DNA from: Phycisphaerae bacterium | GTDB taxonomy: Bacteria; Planctomycetota; Phycisphaerae; SM23-33 | Assembly: GCA_018335035.1 (NCBI GenBank) | Contig: JAGXKT010000020.1 | Coordinates: 1 to 34,430, forward strand | DNA: 34,430 nt | Direction: 5' to 3' | In this document: piece by piece, positions 8,573 to 17,298 of the stretch | Layout: each line of letters starts with the position of its first letter | Numbering within the stretch: the first letter of the stretch is position 1 | Position numbers and translations under genes: made by a program | Notes under the pieces: generated by a model | Seen by the model: only the letters and a program-made list of their open reading frames with translations | Databases searched by the model: none | Told to the model about the DNA's origin: nothing

Positions 8573-9643
8573 ATGCGGGTCGCGTTGATCGGGCCAAGGC
8601 AATCCGGCAAGAGCATCCTGCTGGCCGCCGTTGCCGAGGCGGGCGGCTCGCACGTGGACCTCTCGCGCCCGGACCAGCCGCATCGCGCCGTGGTCAAAGT
8701 GCCCGACCCGCGCGTGGACTGGCTGGCCGAGCAGTACCGGCCGAAGAAGGTCACCTACGCCGAGCTGGAATTCGTAGACACGCCGGGCTATGACCTGCGC
8801 GATGAGGCCGGGCGCCAGCATGCCAAGGCCCACTGGCCGCTCGTGCGGCAAAGCCATATGCTCCTGCCGGTCGTCCGGGCGTTCGACGACGCGACCGTAC
8901 CGGCCTATCGCGATCGGGTGGACCCCGTCGCGGACGTCGAGGAACTGCTGGCCGAGCTGCTGTTCGCGGACCTCGAGCAGGTGACCAATCGCGTCGAGAA
9001 GCTCAGCGAGTCCGTCCGCAAGCCAACGCCCCGTCGCAACGAAGACCAGCGCGAGTTGGAGCTGATGCAGCGCCTCCAGCAGACGCTGGAGGCCGAGCGG
9101 CCCGTCGCCGAGGCCGTCCGCACCGACGCCGAGGAGAAGCTCATCCGCAGCTTCGCGTTTCTGTCGCTCAAGTCGCTGCTGGTTGTGGTCAACAGCTCCG
9201 AGGCGCAGCTCGACGATCCGCCGCCGGAGATGCCGGCCGGGCTCCCCGCCATGCGGATCAGCGCGAAGATCGAGGAGGAGATCGCCGAGCTGCCCGCCGA
9301 CGAGCGGGCCGCATTCCTGGCTGACCTCGGCGTGTCGGCGTCGGCGCGGGACGTGCTGATCCGCGCCTGCTACGAGCGCATGAACCTCGTGAGCTTCCTG
9401 ACCTACGGCGAGGACGAGTGTCGCGCGTGGACCGTCCCGGCCGGAACGCGAGCCGTCGAGGCCGCGGGGGAAATCCACAGCGACATCGCGCGGGGCTTCA
9501 TCCGGGCCGAGACCGTCGCCTTCGACGACCTCCAGGCCGCCGGCGACATCAAGAGCGCCCGCGCGGCCGGCACACTCCGCCTGGAGGGCAAGGACTACGT
9601 CGTCGCCGACGGCGACGTGATCACGTTCCGATTTAACGTCTAG
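8573..9643 (+). CDS. YchF/Ola1-like NTPase with divergent G domain
   Basis: 356 residues, the same size as YchF. The C-terminal TGS-like (DUF933) domain is near-canonical: TYGEDECRAW, GTRAVEAAGEIHSD, RGFIRAE, LRLEGKDYVV and a terminal FRFNV. The N-terminal nucleotide domain is unusual: the P-loop reads GPRQSGKS (8-15) instead of the standard GxPNVGKS, the G3 motif is DTPGYD, and the G4 position reads VVNSSE, NxxE-like as in ATP-preferring YchF. A charged helical region (about 135-185) matches the YchF coiled-coil insertion. YchF binds ribosomes and hydrolyses ATP; this is probably a paralogue rather than the housekeeping copy, since the latter normally keeps NVGKS. Follows yidC by 43 nt. Confidence 0.85.
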   Translation: MRVALIGPRQSGKSILLAAVAEAGGSHVDLSRPDQPHRAVVKVPDPRVDWLAEQYRPKKVTYAELEFVDTPGYDLRDEAGRQHAKAHWPLVRQSHMLLPVVRAFDDATVPAYRDRVDPVADVEELLAELLFADLEQVTNRVEKLSESVRKPTPRRNEDQRELELMQRLQQTLEAERPVAEAVRTDAEEKLIRSFAFLSLKSLLVVVNSSEAQLDDPPPEMPAGLPAMRISAKIEEEIAELPADERAAFLADLGVSASARDVLIRACYERMNLVSFLTYGEDECRAWTVPAGTRAVEAAGEIHSDIARGFIRAETVAFDDLQAAGDIKSARAAGTLRLEGKDYVVADGDVITFRFNV

Positions 9644-9676
9644 TCCCTCGGCTCGCTGCTCGCACAGCACAAGCGG

Positions 9677-9771
9677 GTGCCGTGGTTTGCGCAGGGGCGG
9701 CGTCGCCGCCCCGAAGCAACCACGCAGACCCAGCCCAGACGTGGTTGCTCCCTGCGGTCGCAGCCCACGGC
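9677..9771 (+). repeat. Structured intergenic repeat, copy A
   Basis: 95-nt element closely matching the reverse complement of 14075-14175. It folds as an outer stem (GCCGTGG with CCACGGC) enclosing two hairpins: GGGGCGGC/GCCGCCCC with a 3-nt loop, and AGCAACCACG/CGTGGTTGCT with a 16-nt loop. A partial repeat of its 3' arm (CCTGCGGTCG...) follows at about 9798-9821. It has no coding potential and lies between the YchF-like and AsmA-like genes, in the same orientation as listed. Confidence 0.85.
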
Positions 9772-9882
9772 GCCCGCGCTCACAAACCGCGGCGCCTGCG
9801 GTCGTAGACCGTGGCACCGGCAGCCACGGACCCCGGCACGATGTCCGGCTCGCACGGCTCGCTATTGCGGCCGGGCGGACGG

Positions 9883-9888
9883 TATAAT
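9883..9888 (+). promoter_or_regulatory. Consensus -10 box predicting a leaderless AsmA-like mRNA
   Basis: TATAAT is followed by 7 nt and then GTG at 9896, so transcription should begin at or next to the start codon. No good -35 or Shine-Dalgarno is visible. Confidence 0.6.
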
Positions 9889-9895
9889 CCCGCTC

Positions 9896-12800
9896 GTGAG
9901 ACTGTTTCGCTCCAAGACGTCTCGTCCGCGGCGGCGCTGGTGGCAGGTCGCCGTGCGGTCGGCGGTTCTGGTCGCGGCGTTGCTGACGGCAGCGTACGCG
10001 ACGCTGCCGTACTGGGCGCCGACGGGCGTCCTGCGTCGCTGGCTGGCCAGGGAGATGTCCGCCCAGATGGGCGTGCCCGTCTCGATCCGCGAGGCGACGT
10101 TGAGTTGGTCGGACGGGCTGGAACTCCGTGGCCTGACCATCGACGCGCCCGACGGCGAGGGCGCGATGGTTCGGGCTGACGCGGTGCGCATGGATTTTTC
10201 GCCGGCGGATCTGTTTCGGCGGCGCGTGGCGTGGATGGAGGTGGTTCGCCCGCGCCTGTTCGTGCGATGGGACGCCTCGGGACGTTGCTCGATCGATCCG
10301 TTGCGGCGACTGAAGTTCGACGTCCTGGCTCGCCAAATCAGCGTCGACGGTGCCGAGGCGATCATCGAACCACCAGGCGCCGATGAGCCCGTGCTGCTGA
10401 AGGTCGGCTCGTTGGAGGTCCGTTCGGGCCGGACGGGGCAGTTCGCGCACGTCGCGTTGACGGGGCGACTCGTCCAGCCGGGCGACGATGCCCCTGTGAG
10501 CATGCAGTTCACCCAGCAACCGGTCGCGCCGGCTGCGCGCGCCTCGGCCTCGCTGGATTTCGACGGCGTGGCGCTGGAGCGGCTCGCCCTGTGCCCCGCA
10601 CTGAACCTGCCGCTGCGCCGCCTTGCCGGGCGATGCAGCGGCTCGCTCCAACTGCAACTGACCCGCACCGGCCTGGTCGACCCCGTCGCCGTAACGCTGG
10701 AGATCGCCGGACTCGACGCCCAGCCGAAGAAAGGGCCCGACCTGCCCGTGATCGAACAGGCCGGCATCGAGTTGACGGGCACCATCGATCCCCTGGCCGA
10801 AAGCGACCGCATCCGCATCGACCTGTCCGACGTGACCGTCCGCGTGCCGGGAATCGACCTGAGCGGTCAGGCGAGCATCCTGGCCGGCGCGGGCGTGCGC
10901 GTTCAGCAGGCGGCCGCGCGCGGCACGGTGGACCCGCAGCGGTTGACGGCGCTGCTGACGGGCATGGATTCGCCATCCGACCCGCTGCACTTCGCCGGGC
11001 CCGTGCGCATTGAGACCTTCACGCTGCAGCGCGAAGGTCCGGTCGCTCATGTCGAACTCGCCATCGACGCCACGCAGGCGACCGTCCGAGCCGCCGGCCG
11101 GGTGTACAAGCCGGTCGGCAACCGCCTCAGCATGCGCCTGGACGCCGTGCTGGACGAGCGGCGCGGGCAACTGCAGCTCTCGAACGTTCGCGTTGAACTC
11201 GGCGACGCCTGGATCGAACACGACGGACGCTACACGGGCGTGCTCGCCGCCGCGGGGCGGTTGCCGACGGAGGGCCTTCGCGCACTGCTGGGTGTCGACG
11301 TCGTGCGCAGCGCGGGGCGCTGGTACGCGGCGGATCTGGCGGCAGTGCGGAACGTCTGGCCGGCACTCGCGCCGCTGCAGGTCGACGGCGCCGCGTCAGG
11401 CGACTGGCAGTACGTCGGCCGGCCCGGCGGGCACGGACATTTCGAGGCGGGCATCTCGTCCGACGCCGCATCGGCGCTGACCCTTGGCGCGCACTTCATT
11501 AAGCCCTCCGGCAGCGCCCTGCACGTCAACGCCTCGGGACGCATCGTGCGACGCGGCGATCCGCGGCACGACCTCGATACCGACGTACACGTCGAAAAGC
11601 TGGACCTCACCGTCGGCGCCGGACGTCTACACACCGACGGCTTGACGCTGCGCGTCCGCGCCGGCGCCAACGGCCGGCCGACGGCCGCAATATCGGGCAA
11701 GGGCCGGTTCGACGTAACCTCGCTCCAATCGCTTCTGGCGTGCCTGCCGACTGCGGCAGAGACGGCGACGGTTCGCGGGTCGCTGCCCACCGGCGGACGC
11801 TACGTGATCGAGGGCGTCGATGGACGCGCCCAGGGACGCCTGGAGGCGGACCTGACGCCGCTGGATATTGCGGCCGAAGACCTGCTGGACAAGCCGCGCG
11901 GCGCGCCGGCGGCGTTGATGCTCGATGCGACGCTGGCGCCGCACGGCAACGGTCAGGGTAATGCCGTGCTGACGATGCGCCCCGAAGCCCGCTCCGGCGA
12001 GGCGGCGGACGACAAGCCGGCCGTGCGGCTGCACCTGGCGGGGAAACTTTCGACCGCCGCCGAGCGTTTCGAATGGCGCCCCGGGGCGCTGCAACTGGAT
12101 CTGCACGACGCCGACGCACGCTGGCTGGCACGCCGCCTGCCCGCGCTGAGACCCCCCGCGCATCTCCCGGAAGGGCTGCGCGTCAACGGGCGTGTGCGGC
12201 ACGCTTTTGCGACACCGGCGACCGTTGCAGTCACGGCCGAGCGCGAGGAGCCCCTGCGTCTGACACTCGGCGACAGTCATCTGGCCGCAAGTGGAACGGT
12301 AACACTCGCGCGCAGCAGCGATCTGCCGGCCGGCTCGCTCGACGCGTTGCGACACGTGGATGTGACCGTAACCGGGCGTCTCCACACGGACGACGTGGTC
12401 CGGACCTGGCCGACGGCGCGGAAGCTGTTGGCGTCGTTTGGAATCGACGGAACGTTGCGGGACATCTCGATGGCGCTTCGCGGCGACGGGCGCGCGCTGC
12501 AGGTAGAGGCCGGTGCCGATGCGACGGCGCTGGCGGCACGGCTCGACGTCGGCGTTCGGAAGCCGTCGGGGTTGCCGGCCGAGGTGTCGCTCGTCGCCGA
12601 CGTTCACGACGATCTGCGCACGATTGATCTCCGCACGTTCCACGCCCGCGCAGGCGGGGTCCGCCTCTCGGCCAGCGGATCGGCACGTTGGGATGGCGGC
12701 GCGGAGCGGGCGCATATGCTCCAGGCGGTCGCCAACGCCTCGGTCACGGCGGACGACGCCGCCACGCTTGAGCCCCTGCTGCCCACGCTCGCTGACGGCA

Positions 12801-14047
12801 ACCTCGGCGGCGGGATACAGGCCGACATCGCTTGGCGCCTCGCCGACGGGCGCATGCTTCGGGAGTTGACCCTGACCGCAGACGCGTTGACGGGGCGCTA
12901 CGGCGGCAAGGCGTTCGGGCTCGACGGCGCCGCGACGCTGTACGGCCTGCGCCTGCCCGACGGTGACGCGCCGGCGCGCGTCGCCCGCGCCAGGACCGAC
13001 GGATTGCACGTGCGCTTCGGCAACAGCCGGGGCTGGCTCATGGGCGATGTGCAAGCGGCCGCCCGAGGACCTACCGGACAGGTGCGGCTGCTCGCCCCTC
13101 ACGTCGACGCAGCGGAGGTGGGCGCCTGGCTGGGCGCGGCGTTTCCCGAGCAGCGCGACCACGAGGCGCCGCCGCGACAGCGAGCGCGAGACGTCATCGC
13201 GGCGATGCGCGACCGGTTGGACGAAGCGGACCTGGACGTCAGCGCCCACGTGCGCGCGCTGCGCTACCACGACGCATCCGTGAACGAAACGTACACCGTG
13301 CGCCAGGTCAATGTGCACGGCTCGGCGTCCAAGGGGCTTTGCACGCTCTCCTACGCCACCGGGCTCAGCGGCGGGCTGCTCAGCGGGAAGCTGGCGGTGG
13401 ACCTGTCCGACGCCGAACCGGTCGTGCACAGCGACGCCCGAATGCGCGAACTGATCGTCACCGAGGAGGTCCAGCCGCACATCAACCAGTACTTCCCGGG
13501 AAACGACGTCAGTGGACAGTTCTCTCGCACCGAGCAGACGCAGGTGCCGCTGGTGGAGCTGCTGGCGGGGCGGTTCGGCGCTGACGACGCGGCCCATCCG
13601 ACGGGCACGGCGCGGAATGTCGCCGTCGAGGGCACGGTCACGGGGCAGGCGGCGCCGGCGTTCATCACGGATATTTTCCCCAAGCTGGACCTGGCGACCT
13701 ACCGCTACGAGCGGATGACCGGCTTCGCCGAACTGCATGCCGACGGCTCGGCGACGAACGACATGGTCTTCGACGGGCGGGTGTACGATCTCTACATCGA
13801 CGGCCGCACCGATGCCGACCACATCGGGCACTACGAGATCGGCGTGATCCTGCCGCCGGGCATCCAGTCGGCCGAGTGGAACCACGCCCACCGCCTGGGG
13901 CGGATTCCGGTGTTGAAGTTCCGCGCCCGCATCGAAGGCGGCAAAATGCACGACGTGAAGGTTTCCTACCTCCGCCCGGACGAAATCGTCGCCGCGATCC
14001 TGTTGTGGAACAATCCCCTCTACGTGGCGCTGTCCAGCGGCGAGTGA
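9896..14047 (+). CDS. Large AsmA/TamB-like envelope protein
   Basis: 1383-residue protein with one N-terminal membrane helix (about 20-38, after a basic RPRRRWW start) and a very long extracytoplasmic part rich in short beta segments, as in AsmA-clan bridge-like lipid transport proteins. The segment MGVPVSIREATLSWSDGLEL just after the anchor matches the AsmA N-terminal pattern (novel helix, then strand with W-x-G-x-L). The C-terminus has IPVLKFRARIEGG and a final aliphatic LYVALSSGE. The family moves or organises phospholipids between membranes. GTG at 9896 is chosen because the upstream reading frame runs through the repeat and because the -10 box sits 7 nt away. The specific substrate is unknown. 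The gene is flanked by inverted copies of one repeat. Confidence 0.8.
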   Translation: MRLFRSKTSRPRRRWWQVAVRSAVLVAALLTAAYATLPYWAPTGVLRRWLAREMSAQMGVPVSIREATLSWSDGLELRGLTIDAPDGEGAMVRADAVRMDFSPADLFRRRVAWMEVVRPRLFVRWDASGRCSIDPLRRLKFDVLARQISVDGAEAIIEPPGADEPVLLKVGSLEVRSGRTGQFAHVALTGRLVQPGDDAPVSMQFTQQPVAPAARASASLDFDGVALERLALCPALNLPLRRLAGRCSGSLQLQLTRTGLVDPVAVTLEIAGLDAQPKKGPDLPVIEQAGIELTGTIDPLAESDRIRIDLSDVTVRVPGIDLSGQASILAGAGVRVQQAAARGTVDPQRLTALLTGMDSPSDPLHFAGPVRIETFTLQREGPVAHVELAIDATQATVRAAGRVYKPVGNRLSMRLDAVLDERRGQLQLSNVRVELGDAWIEHDGRYTGVLAAAGRLPTEGLRALLGVDVVRSAGRWYAADLAAVRNVWPALAPLQVDGAASGDWQYVGRPGGHGHFEAGISSDAASALTLGAHFIKPSGSALHVNASGRIVRRGDPRHDLDTDVHVEKLDLTVGAGRLHTDGLTLRVRAGANGRPTAAISGKGRFDVTSLQSLLACLPTAAETATVRGSLPTGGRYVIEGVDGRAQGRLEADLTPLDIAAEDLLDKPRGAPAALMLDATLAPHGNGQGNAVLTMRPEARSGEAADDKPAVRLHLAGKLSTAAERFEWRPGALQLDLHDADARWLARRLPALRPPAHLPEGLRVNGRVRHAFATPATVAVTAEREEPLRLTLGDSHLAASGTVTLARSSDLPAGSLDALRHVDVTVTGRLHTDDVVRTWPTARKLLASFGIDGTLRDISMALRGDGRALQVEAGADATALAARLDVGVRKPSGLPAEVSLVADVHDDLRTIDLRTFHARAGGVRLSASGSARWDGGAERAHMLQAVANASVTADDAATLEPLLPTLADGNLGGGIQADIAWRLADGRMLRELTLTADALTGRYGGKAFGLDGAATLYGLRLPDGDAPARVARARTDGLHVRFGNSRGWLMGDVQAAARGPTGQVRLLAPHVDAAEVGAWLGAAFPEQRDHEAPPRQRARDVIAAMRDRLDEADLDVSAHVRALRYHDASVNETYTVRQVNVHGSASKGLCTLSYATGLSGGLLSGKLAVDLSDAEPVVHSDARMRELIVTEEVQPHINQYFPGNDVSGQFSRTEQTQVPLVELLAGRFGADDAAHPTGTARNVAVEGTVTGQAAPAFITDIFPKLDLATYRYERMTGFAELHADGSATNDMVFDGRVYDLYIDGRTDADHIGHYEIGVILPPGIQSAEWNHAHRLGRIPVLKFRARIEGGKMHDVKVSYLRPDEIVAAILLWNNPLYVALSSGE

Positions 14048-14074
14048 GGGCTGACGCGTGCAGCTATCAGCAGG

Positions 14075-14175
14075 TGCCGTGGCTTGCGAACGCAGGGAGC
14101 AACCACGTCTGGCGATGGGTGGGTCTGCGTGGTTGCTTCGGGACGGCGATGCCGCCCCTGCGCAAACCACGGCAC
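14075..14175 (-). repeat. Structured intergenic repeat, copy B (inverted)
   Basis: 101-nt element whose reverse complement closely matches 9677-9771. The AGCAACCACG/CGTGGTTGCT stem is kept exactly while its loop is 6 nt longer, and the GGGGCGGC hairpin keeps pairing through a G-U. This pattern indicates a structure-conserved element. Confidence 0.85.
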
Positions 14176-14182
14176 GCGCCTG

Positions 14183-14201
14183 CCCTGAGCGCGTCGAAGG
14201 G
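14183..14201. repeat. Short CCCTGAGCGCGTCGAAGGG interspersed motif
   Basis: Quasi-palindromic 19-mer adjoining repeat copy B. From memory, closely similar CCTTCGAC...CTCAGG sequences are dispersed in many bacterial genomes. Only one copy is seen in this window. Confidence 0.45.
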
Positions 14202-14230
14202 CTGACGGCTCTGCTCGGTTGGCGTACAAT
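14202..14230 (+). promoter_or_regulatory. Promoter for the polytopic membrane protein gene
   Basis: CTGACG (14202-14207), 17-nt spacer, TACAAT (14225-14230); start expected near 14237, leaving a leader of about 23 nt without a Shine-Dalgarno. The -10 lies in a 15-nt word that also occurs at the ior fusion promoter. Confidence 0.55.
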
Positions 14231-14259
14231 GCTCCACGCGATCTAGCGACGACCACATC

Positions 14260-16119
14260 ATGACCAGGACGGCAAACGAGACGTTCGATCATCATCGCGG
14301 CGCCCGGCCGCTGCTGCGCCCGACGAGCCGTTTGCGCATCAGCATGTTTCTGCTGGTCAATCTGGCGGGCTTCGCCGTGGTCAACGCATTTTGGCTGTAT
14401 CTGACCACGGGGCAGTGGGTGCGGTTCTCGCTCGGCTCATACCGCAAGGCGATCGTCACACCGCTGGGCGAACTGCTCGTCGAGCCGCTGAGCGTGCTGA
14501 CCCACCCGTGGATGGTTCTCGTGACGGGGTTGCTACTGGCGCTGGTGATCTTGGTGCCGCTCGTCGTGGCCGTGCTGTACCGGCTGGTGTTCGCGGCCGC
14601 GTTCGTGGCGATGGTCGCTCTTGTCGGCCACGCGCCGGTGCTGGCGCTGGCGCTGGCGGTGGGCTGCATGGTGGCCGCCCGCACACCGCTGCGCAGCGAC
14701 ATGCCGTTTCTGGCGGTTCTGATCGGTTTGGCGCCGGTGGCGGCGTACTTGTATTTCTTCGCGTTTCAGGTCGGCGGGACACCGGCGGCACTGCCGCTGC
14801 AGAAGTGGGTGTTTTATGCGCCGTTCATTCTGGCCGGCTTGACCGCGGCGGTCGGTTCGGCCGTCGTGTTGTTTCTGGCGCGCCTGACGGGCTTCCGTCC
14901 GGGGGCGGTCTGGCCTGTGCTGGCGGTGTTGCTGGCCGCCCCGCTCGGCGTATTCTACACACACATCGGCGCCGAGGAACTGGAGTACCAACTGCTCGTG
15001 GCCGACCTGTCCGGCGGAGCGGGCATCTTCCACGACGTGGACCTGGAGCGGTGGAAGCGCCGCCACGGCGTCGGGCATCTTTCCCGCGAGGCGCTGTGGG
15101 TGCACCTGACCGGAAAGGACAACGACGATGGCGACGCCGGTTGGGTCGGTCGGCGGCGCAGGCAGCTTCAAATCGAATGCGAGCGCTTCCTGCGCGACTA
15201 CCCGGACGGCCAACGGACCGCCGAGGTCCTCTGGCTTCGCGGGCAGGCGATGAGCATCGAGGTCCGCCGGGCCGCCTTCGACCACGGACTGGTCAAGTAC
15301 TCCGCCGGTTACTGTCACGCGCCCTCGGCCGCGGCATGGCGCGAACTCGAAACGCGCCGCCCCAGTGCGCCGCAGGCGGCGCTGGCGCGCTGGAAGCTGG
15401 CACGCCTGGCGCTGCGACGCGGCACATCGGAGTCCGTCGAAGAGGCCCACGACCTGCTGACCGGCGCGCGGGCACGGCTGCGAGAGCATCTCGCCACGGA
15501 ACCCGCCGCGCCCGCACGCGTGTTCCTGCCCCCCGAGTCGCGCCCCACACGGCAGCACTATGACGAGGCGCTGGTCAACGTCGAGAAACTGCTCTGGATG
15601 CTCCGGCGCAACGCCCTGCGCGGCGAGCCGGAGGAGACGTTCGGTCAACGCGAGGCCCTGCGCGCCTGGCTCGACAAGAACCCCAATGCCGCCGGCTACC
15701 TCGGCAAGCTTGAGAACATCTGGTCGACCACGGCGAGCGGCACGCGCCTGGAGGACAATCTGAAACTCGCCATCGCGCGCCGGACGGACGACCTGGTCGT
15801 CAAGGCCGAACGCCTTCTCGAGGTCGAGGCGCTTGGGGCAACCCCGAACCGCCACCACGGCGCCGCGTTCGGCACCGCCGACGCCGCCTTGCCGGCGAAG
15901 TACTACCTGGGCCTGATCGCGATGCGCCCCGCCGACGTGCGGAAGCTGCATGAACTCTGGCACAAGCGCGACGCCCCCTACGCGCTGCGCGATGCACAAG
16001 CGTATTTCGACGAAGTCATCGCCGCCGACGAGCAGCCGTGGAAGCGGCTGGCCGAGCGGTGCCTGGCGCTGTCCGCCGGCGCGGCGGACAGGCGAAGCCG
16101 CAGGGACCAAGACCAATGA
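14260..16119 (+). CDS. Polytopic membrane protein with C-terminal helical-repeat domain
   Basis: 619 residues of unrecognised family. Residues about 25-250 contain six to eight membrane helices. The rest (about 260-619) is soluble, charged and helical with spacing reminiscent of tetratricopeptide repeats (for example the WKLARLALRRGTSESVEEAHDLL region and YDEALVNVEKLLWMLRR). No catalytic motif is apparent. The start has no Shine-Dalgarno but follows a promoter. Its stop overlaps the start of the glycosyltransferase by 4 nt (ATGA), so the two are coupled and probably work together, perhaps in lipid or exopolymer assembly at the inner membrane (inference). Confidence 0.75.
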   Translation: MTRTANETFDHHRGARPLLRPTSRLRISMFLLVNLAGFAVVNAFWLYLTTGQWVRFSLGSYRKAIVTPLGELLVEPLSVLTHPWMVLVTGLLLALVILVPLVVAVLYRLVFAAAFVAMVALVGHAPVLALALAVGCMVAARTPLRSDMPFLAVLIGLAPVAAYLYFFAFQVGGTPAALPLQKWVFYAPFILAGLTAAVGSAVVLFLARLTGFRPGAVWPVLAVLLAAPLGVFYTHIGAEELEYQLLVADLSGGAGIFHDVDLERWKRRHGVGHLSREALWVHLTGKDNDDGDAGWVGRRRRQLQIECERFLRDYPDGQRTAEVLWLRGQAMSIEVRRAAFDHGLVKYSAGYCHAPSAAAWRELETRRPSAPQAALARWKLARLALRRGTSESVEEAHDLLTGARARLREHLATEPAAPARVFLPPESRPTRQHYDEALVNVEKLLWMLRRNALRGEPEETFGQREALRAWLDKNPNAAGYLGKLENIWSTTASGTRLEDNLKLAIARRTDDLVVKAERLLEVEALGATPNRHHGAAFGTADAALPAKYYLGLIAMRPADVRKLHELWHKRDAPYALRDAQAYFDEVIAADEQPWKRLAERCLALSAGAADRRSRRDQDQ

Positions 16120-17282
16120 CAGACGCATCGCGTACGCATGCATCCCCCGGCGGTCCACGCCGCGTACTGATGACGACGGCCGCGGTCGGCGCCGGGCACA
16201 CCTCCGTCGCCGGCGCCCTCGCCGAACGCTTCAAGACGGACGCCCCGGAACTCGACCTTACCTGCATCGACGTGCTGGACTTCGTGCCGCCTGGCTTCCG
16301 CACCGTCTACGCCGGGGGGTTCGCGCTGGGCATGTCGCGCTTCGGCCGGCTGTACGGGGTGGGCTACCGCCTGAGTAATCGCCCGCAAGGCCCGCGGCGC
16401 GGGCTCTGCGAGCGTATGCGGCTGCGGATCGAACGCCGCATGCTCACCGCCTACGCCGCGTTCGTGCGGCGCCACAAGCCCGGGCTGGTCCTGCACACGC
16501 ACTTCCTGCCCGTACCGGCGACGGCCGAGATGCTCCGCCGCGGCGAGGCCGCCGGCGAGCAGATGGTGGTCGTCACGGACGTGGAGATGCATCGCTTCTG
16601 GTACGCCGGGCGCGTCGCGCGGTGGTTCGTGCCGCAGGACCCCAGCGCCGAGCCGCTACGGCGTTGGGGCATCGCCGACGACCGCATCACCGTCTCCGGC
16701 ATTCCGGTACGCCGCATCTGGCGCGCGGCGCACGACCCGGCCGCGCTCCGCACGGCGTGGGGTGTGCCGCCCGACGTGCCCGTCGTCGTGCTGACCGGCG
16801 GGGCGCACTTCACCTGCGCGCCCGTCGCCCGCCTGGCGCGCGACCTGCTCGATGCCTGCCCACGGATGCACCTGTTCGCGCTGGCAGGGCACAACGCCCC
16901 GCTCCAGCGCCGCCTGGCGGCAATGGACGCCGGCGGCCGCATGACGGTACTCGGCTTCTGCCCCCGCCTGCATGAACTGGCCGCCATCAGCTCACTGGTC
17001 ATCACCAAGCCAGGCGGCATCACGACCTCCGAATGTCTCGCATCGGGCAAACCCATGGTGCTGCTACCGCCGGTGCCCGGACACGAGCAGGGCAACGCCG
17101 AGTTCTTCGCCTCGGCCGGCGCGGCCGTCATCGCCCGCCGCCCGCGCGACTTGGCGCCGCACGTCTCGCGGTTACTCGACGACCCCGACCGCCTGGCGGC
17201 GATGTCCGCCGCGGCGCGGCGCCTGGACCGCCCCGCCGGCCAGGCCATCGTCGATGCGGTGCGCACGGCCGTCGGGGCGTGA
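16116..17282 (+). CDS. MGDG-synthase-type diacylglycerol glycosyltransferase (GT28-like)
   Basis: 388 residues. Family enzymes transfer a sugar from a UDP-sugar to diacylglycerol, making membrane glycolipids at the inner face of the cytoplasmic membrane. The N-terminal half has the MGDG-synthase signature (VLMTTAAVGAGHTSVAGAL, with GAGH at 25-28); the C-terminal half has the GT28-like donor site ITKPGGITTSECLASGKPMV from about residue 296 and the following PGHEQGNAEFF. The ATG is chosen because it overlaps the preceding stop and has AGGGA upstream. Sugar and acceptor specificity are not decidable. It is convergent with the next gene, 16 nt away; only a weak GAGGCC/GGCCTC stem lies between. 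Confidence 0.88.
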   Translation: MTDASRTHASPGGPRRVLMTTAAVGAGHTSVAGALAERFKTDAPELDLTCIDVLDFVPPGFRTVYAGGFALGMSRFGRLYGVGYRLSNRPQGPRRGLCERMRLRIERRMLTAYAAFVRRHKPGLVLHTHFLPVPATAEMLRRGEAAGEQMVVVTDVEMHRFWYAGRVARWFVPQDPSAEPLRRWGIADDRITVSGIPVRRIWRAAHDPAALRTAWGVPPDVPVVVLTGGAHFTCAPVARLARDLLDACPRMHLFALAGHNAPLQRRLAAMDAGGRMTVLGFCPRLHELAAISSLVITKPGGITTSECLASGKPMVLLPPVPGHEQGNAEFFASAGAAVIARRPRDLAPHVSRLLDDPDRLAAMSAAARRLDRPAGQAIVDAVRTAVGA

Positions 17283-17298
17283 GGCCCCACGGACCACC

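Noticed and set aside
8357-11221. Long minus-strand open frame across yidC, the YchF-like gene and the AsmA-like gene
   Set aside because: It spans three well-supported plus-strand genes and an intergenic repeat, has no recognisable domain, and is explained by base composition.
11627-14170. Long minus-strand frame opposite the AsmA-like gene, entering repeat copy B
   Set aside because: Composition is typical of an antisense shadow; no motif, no ribosome site.
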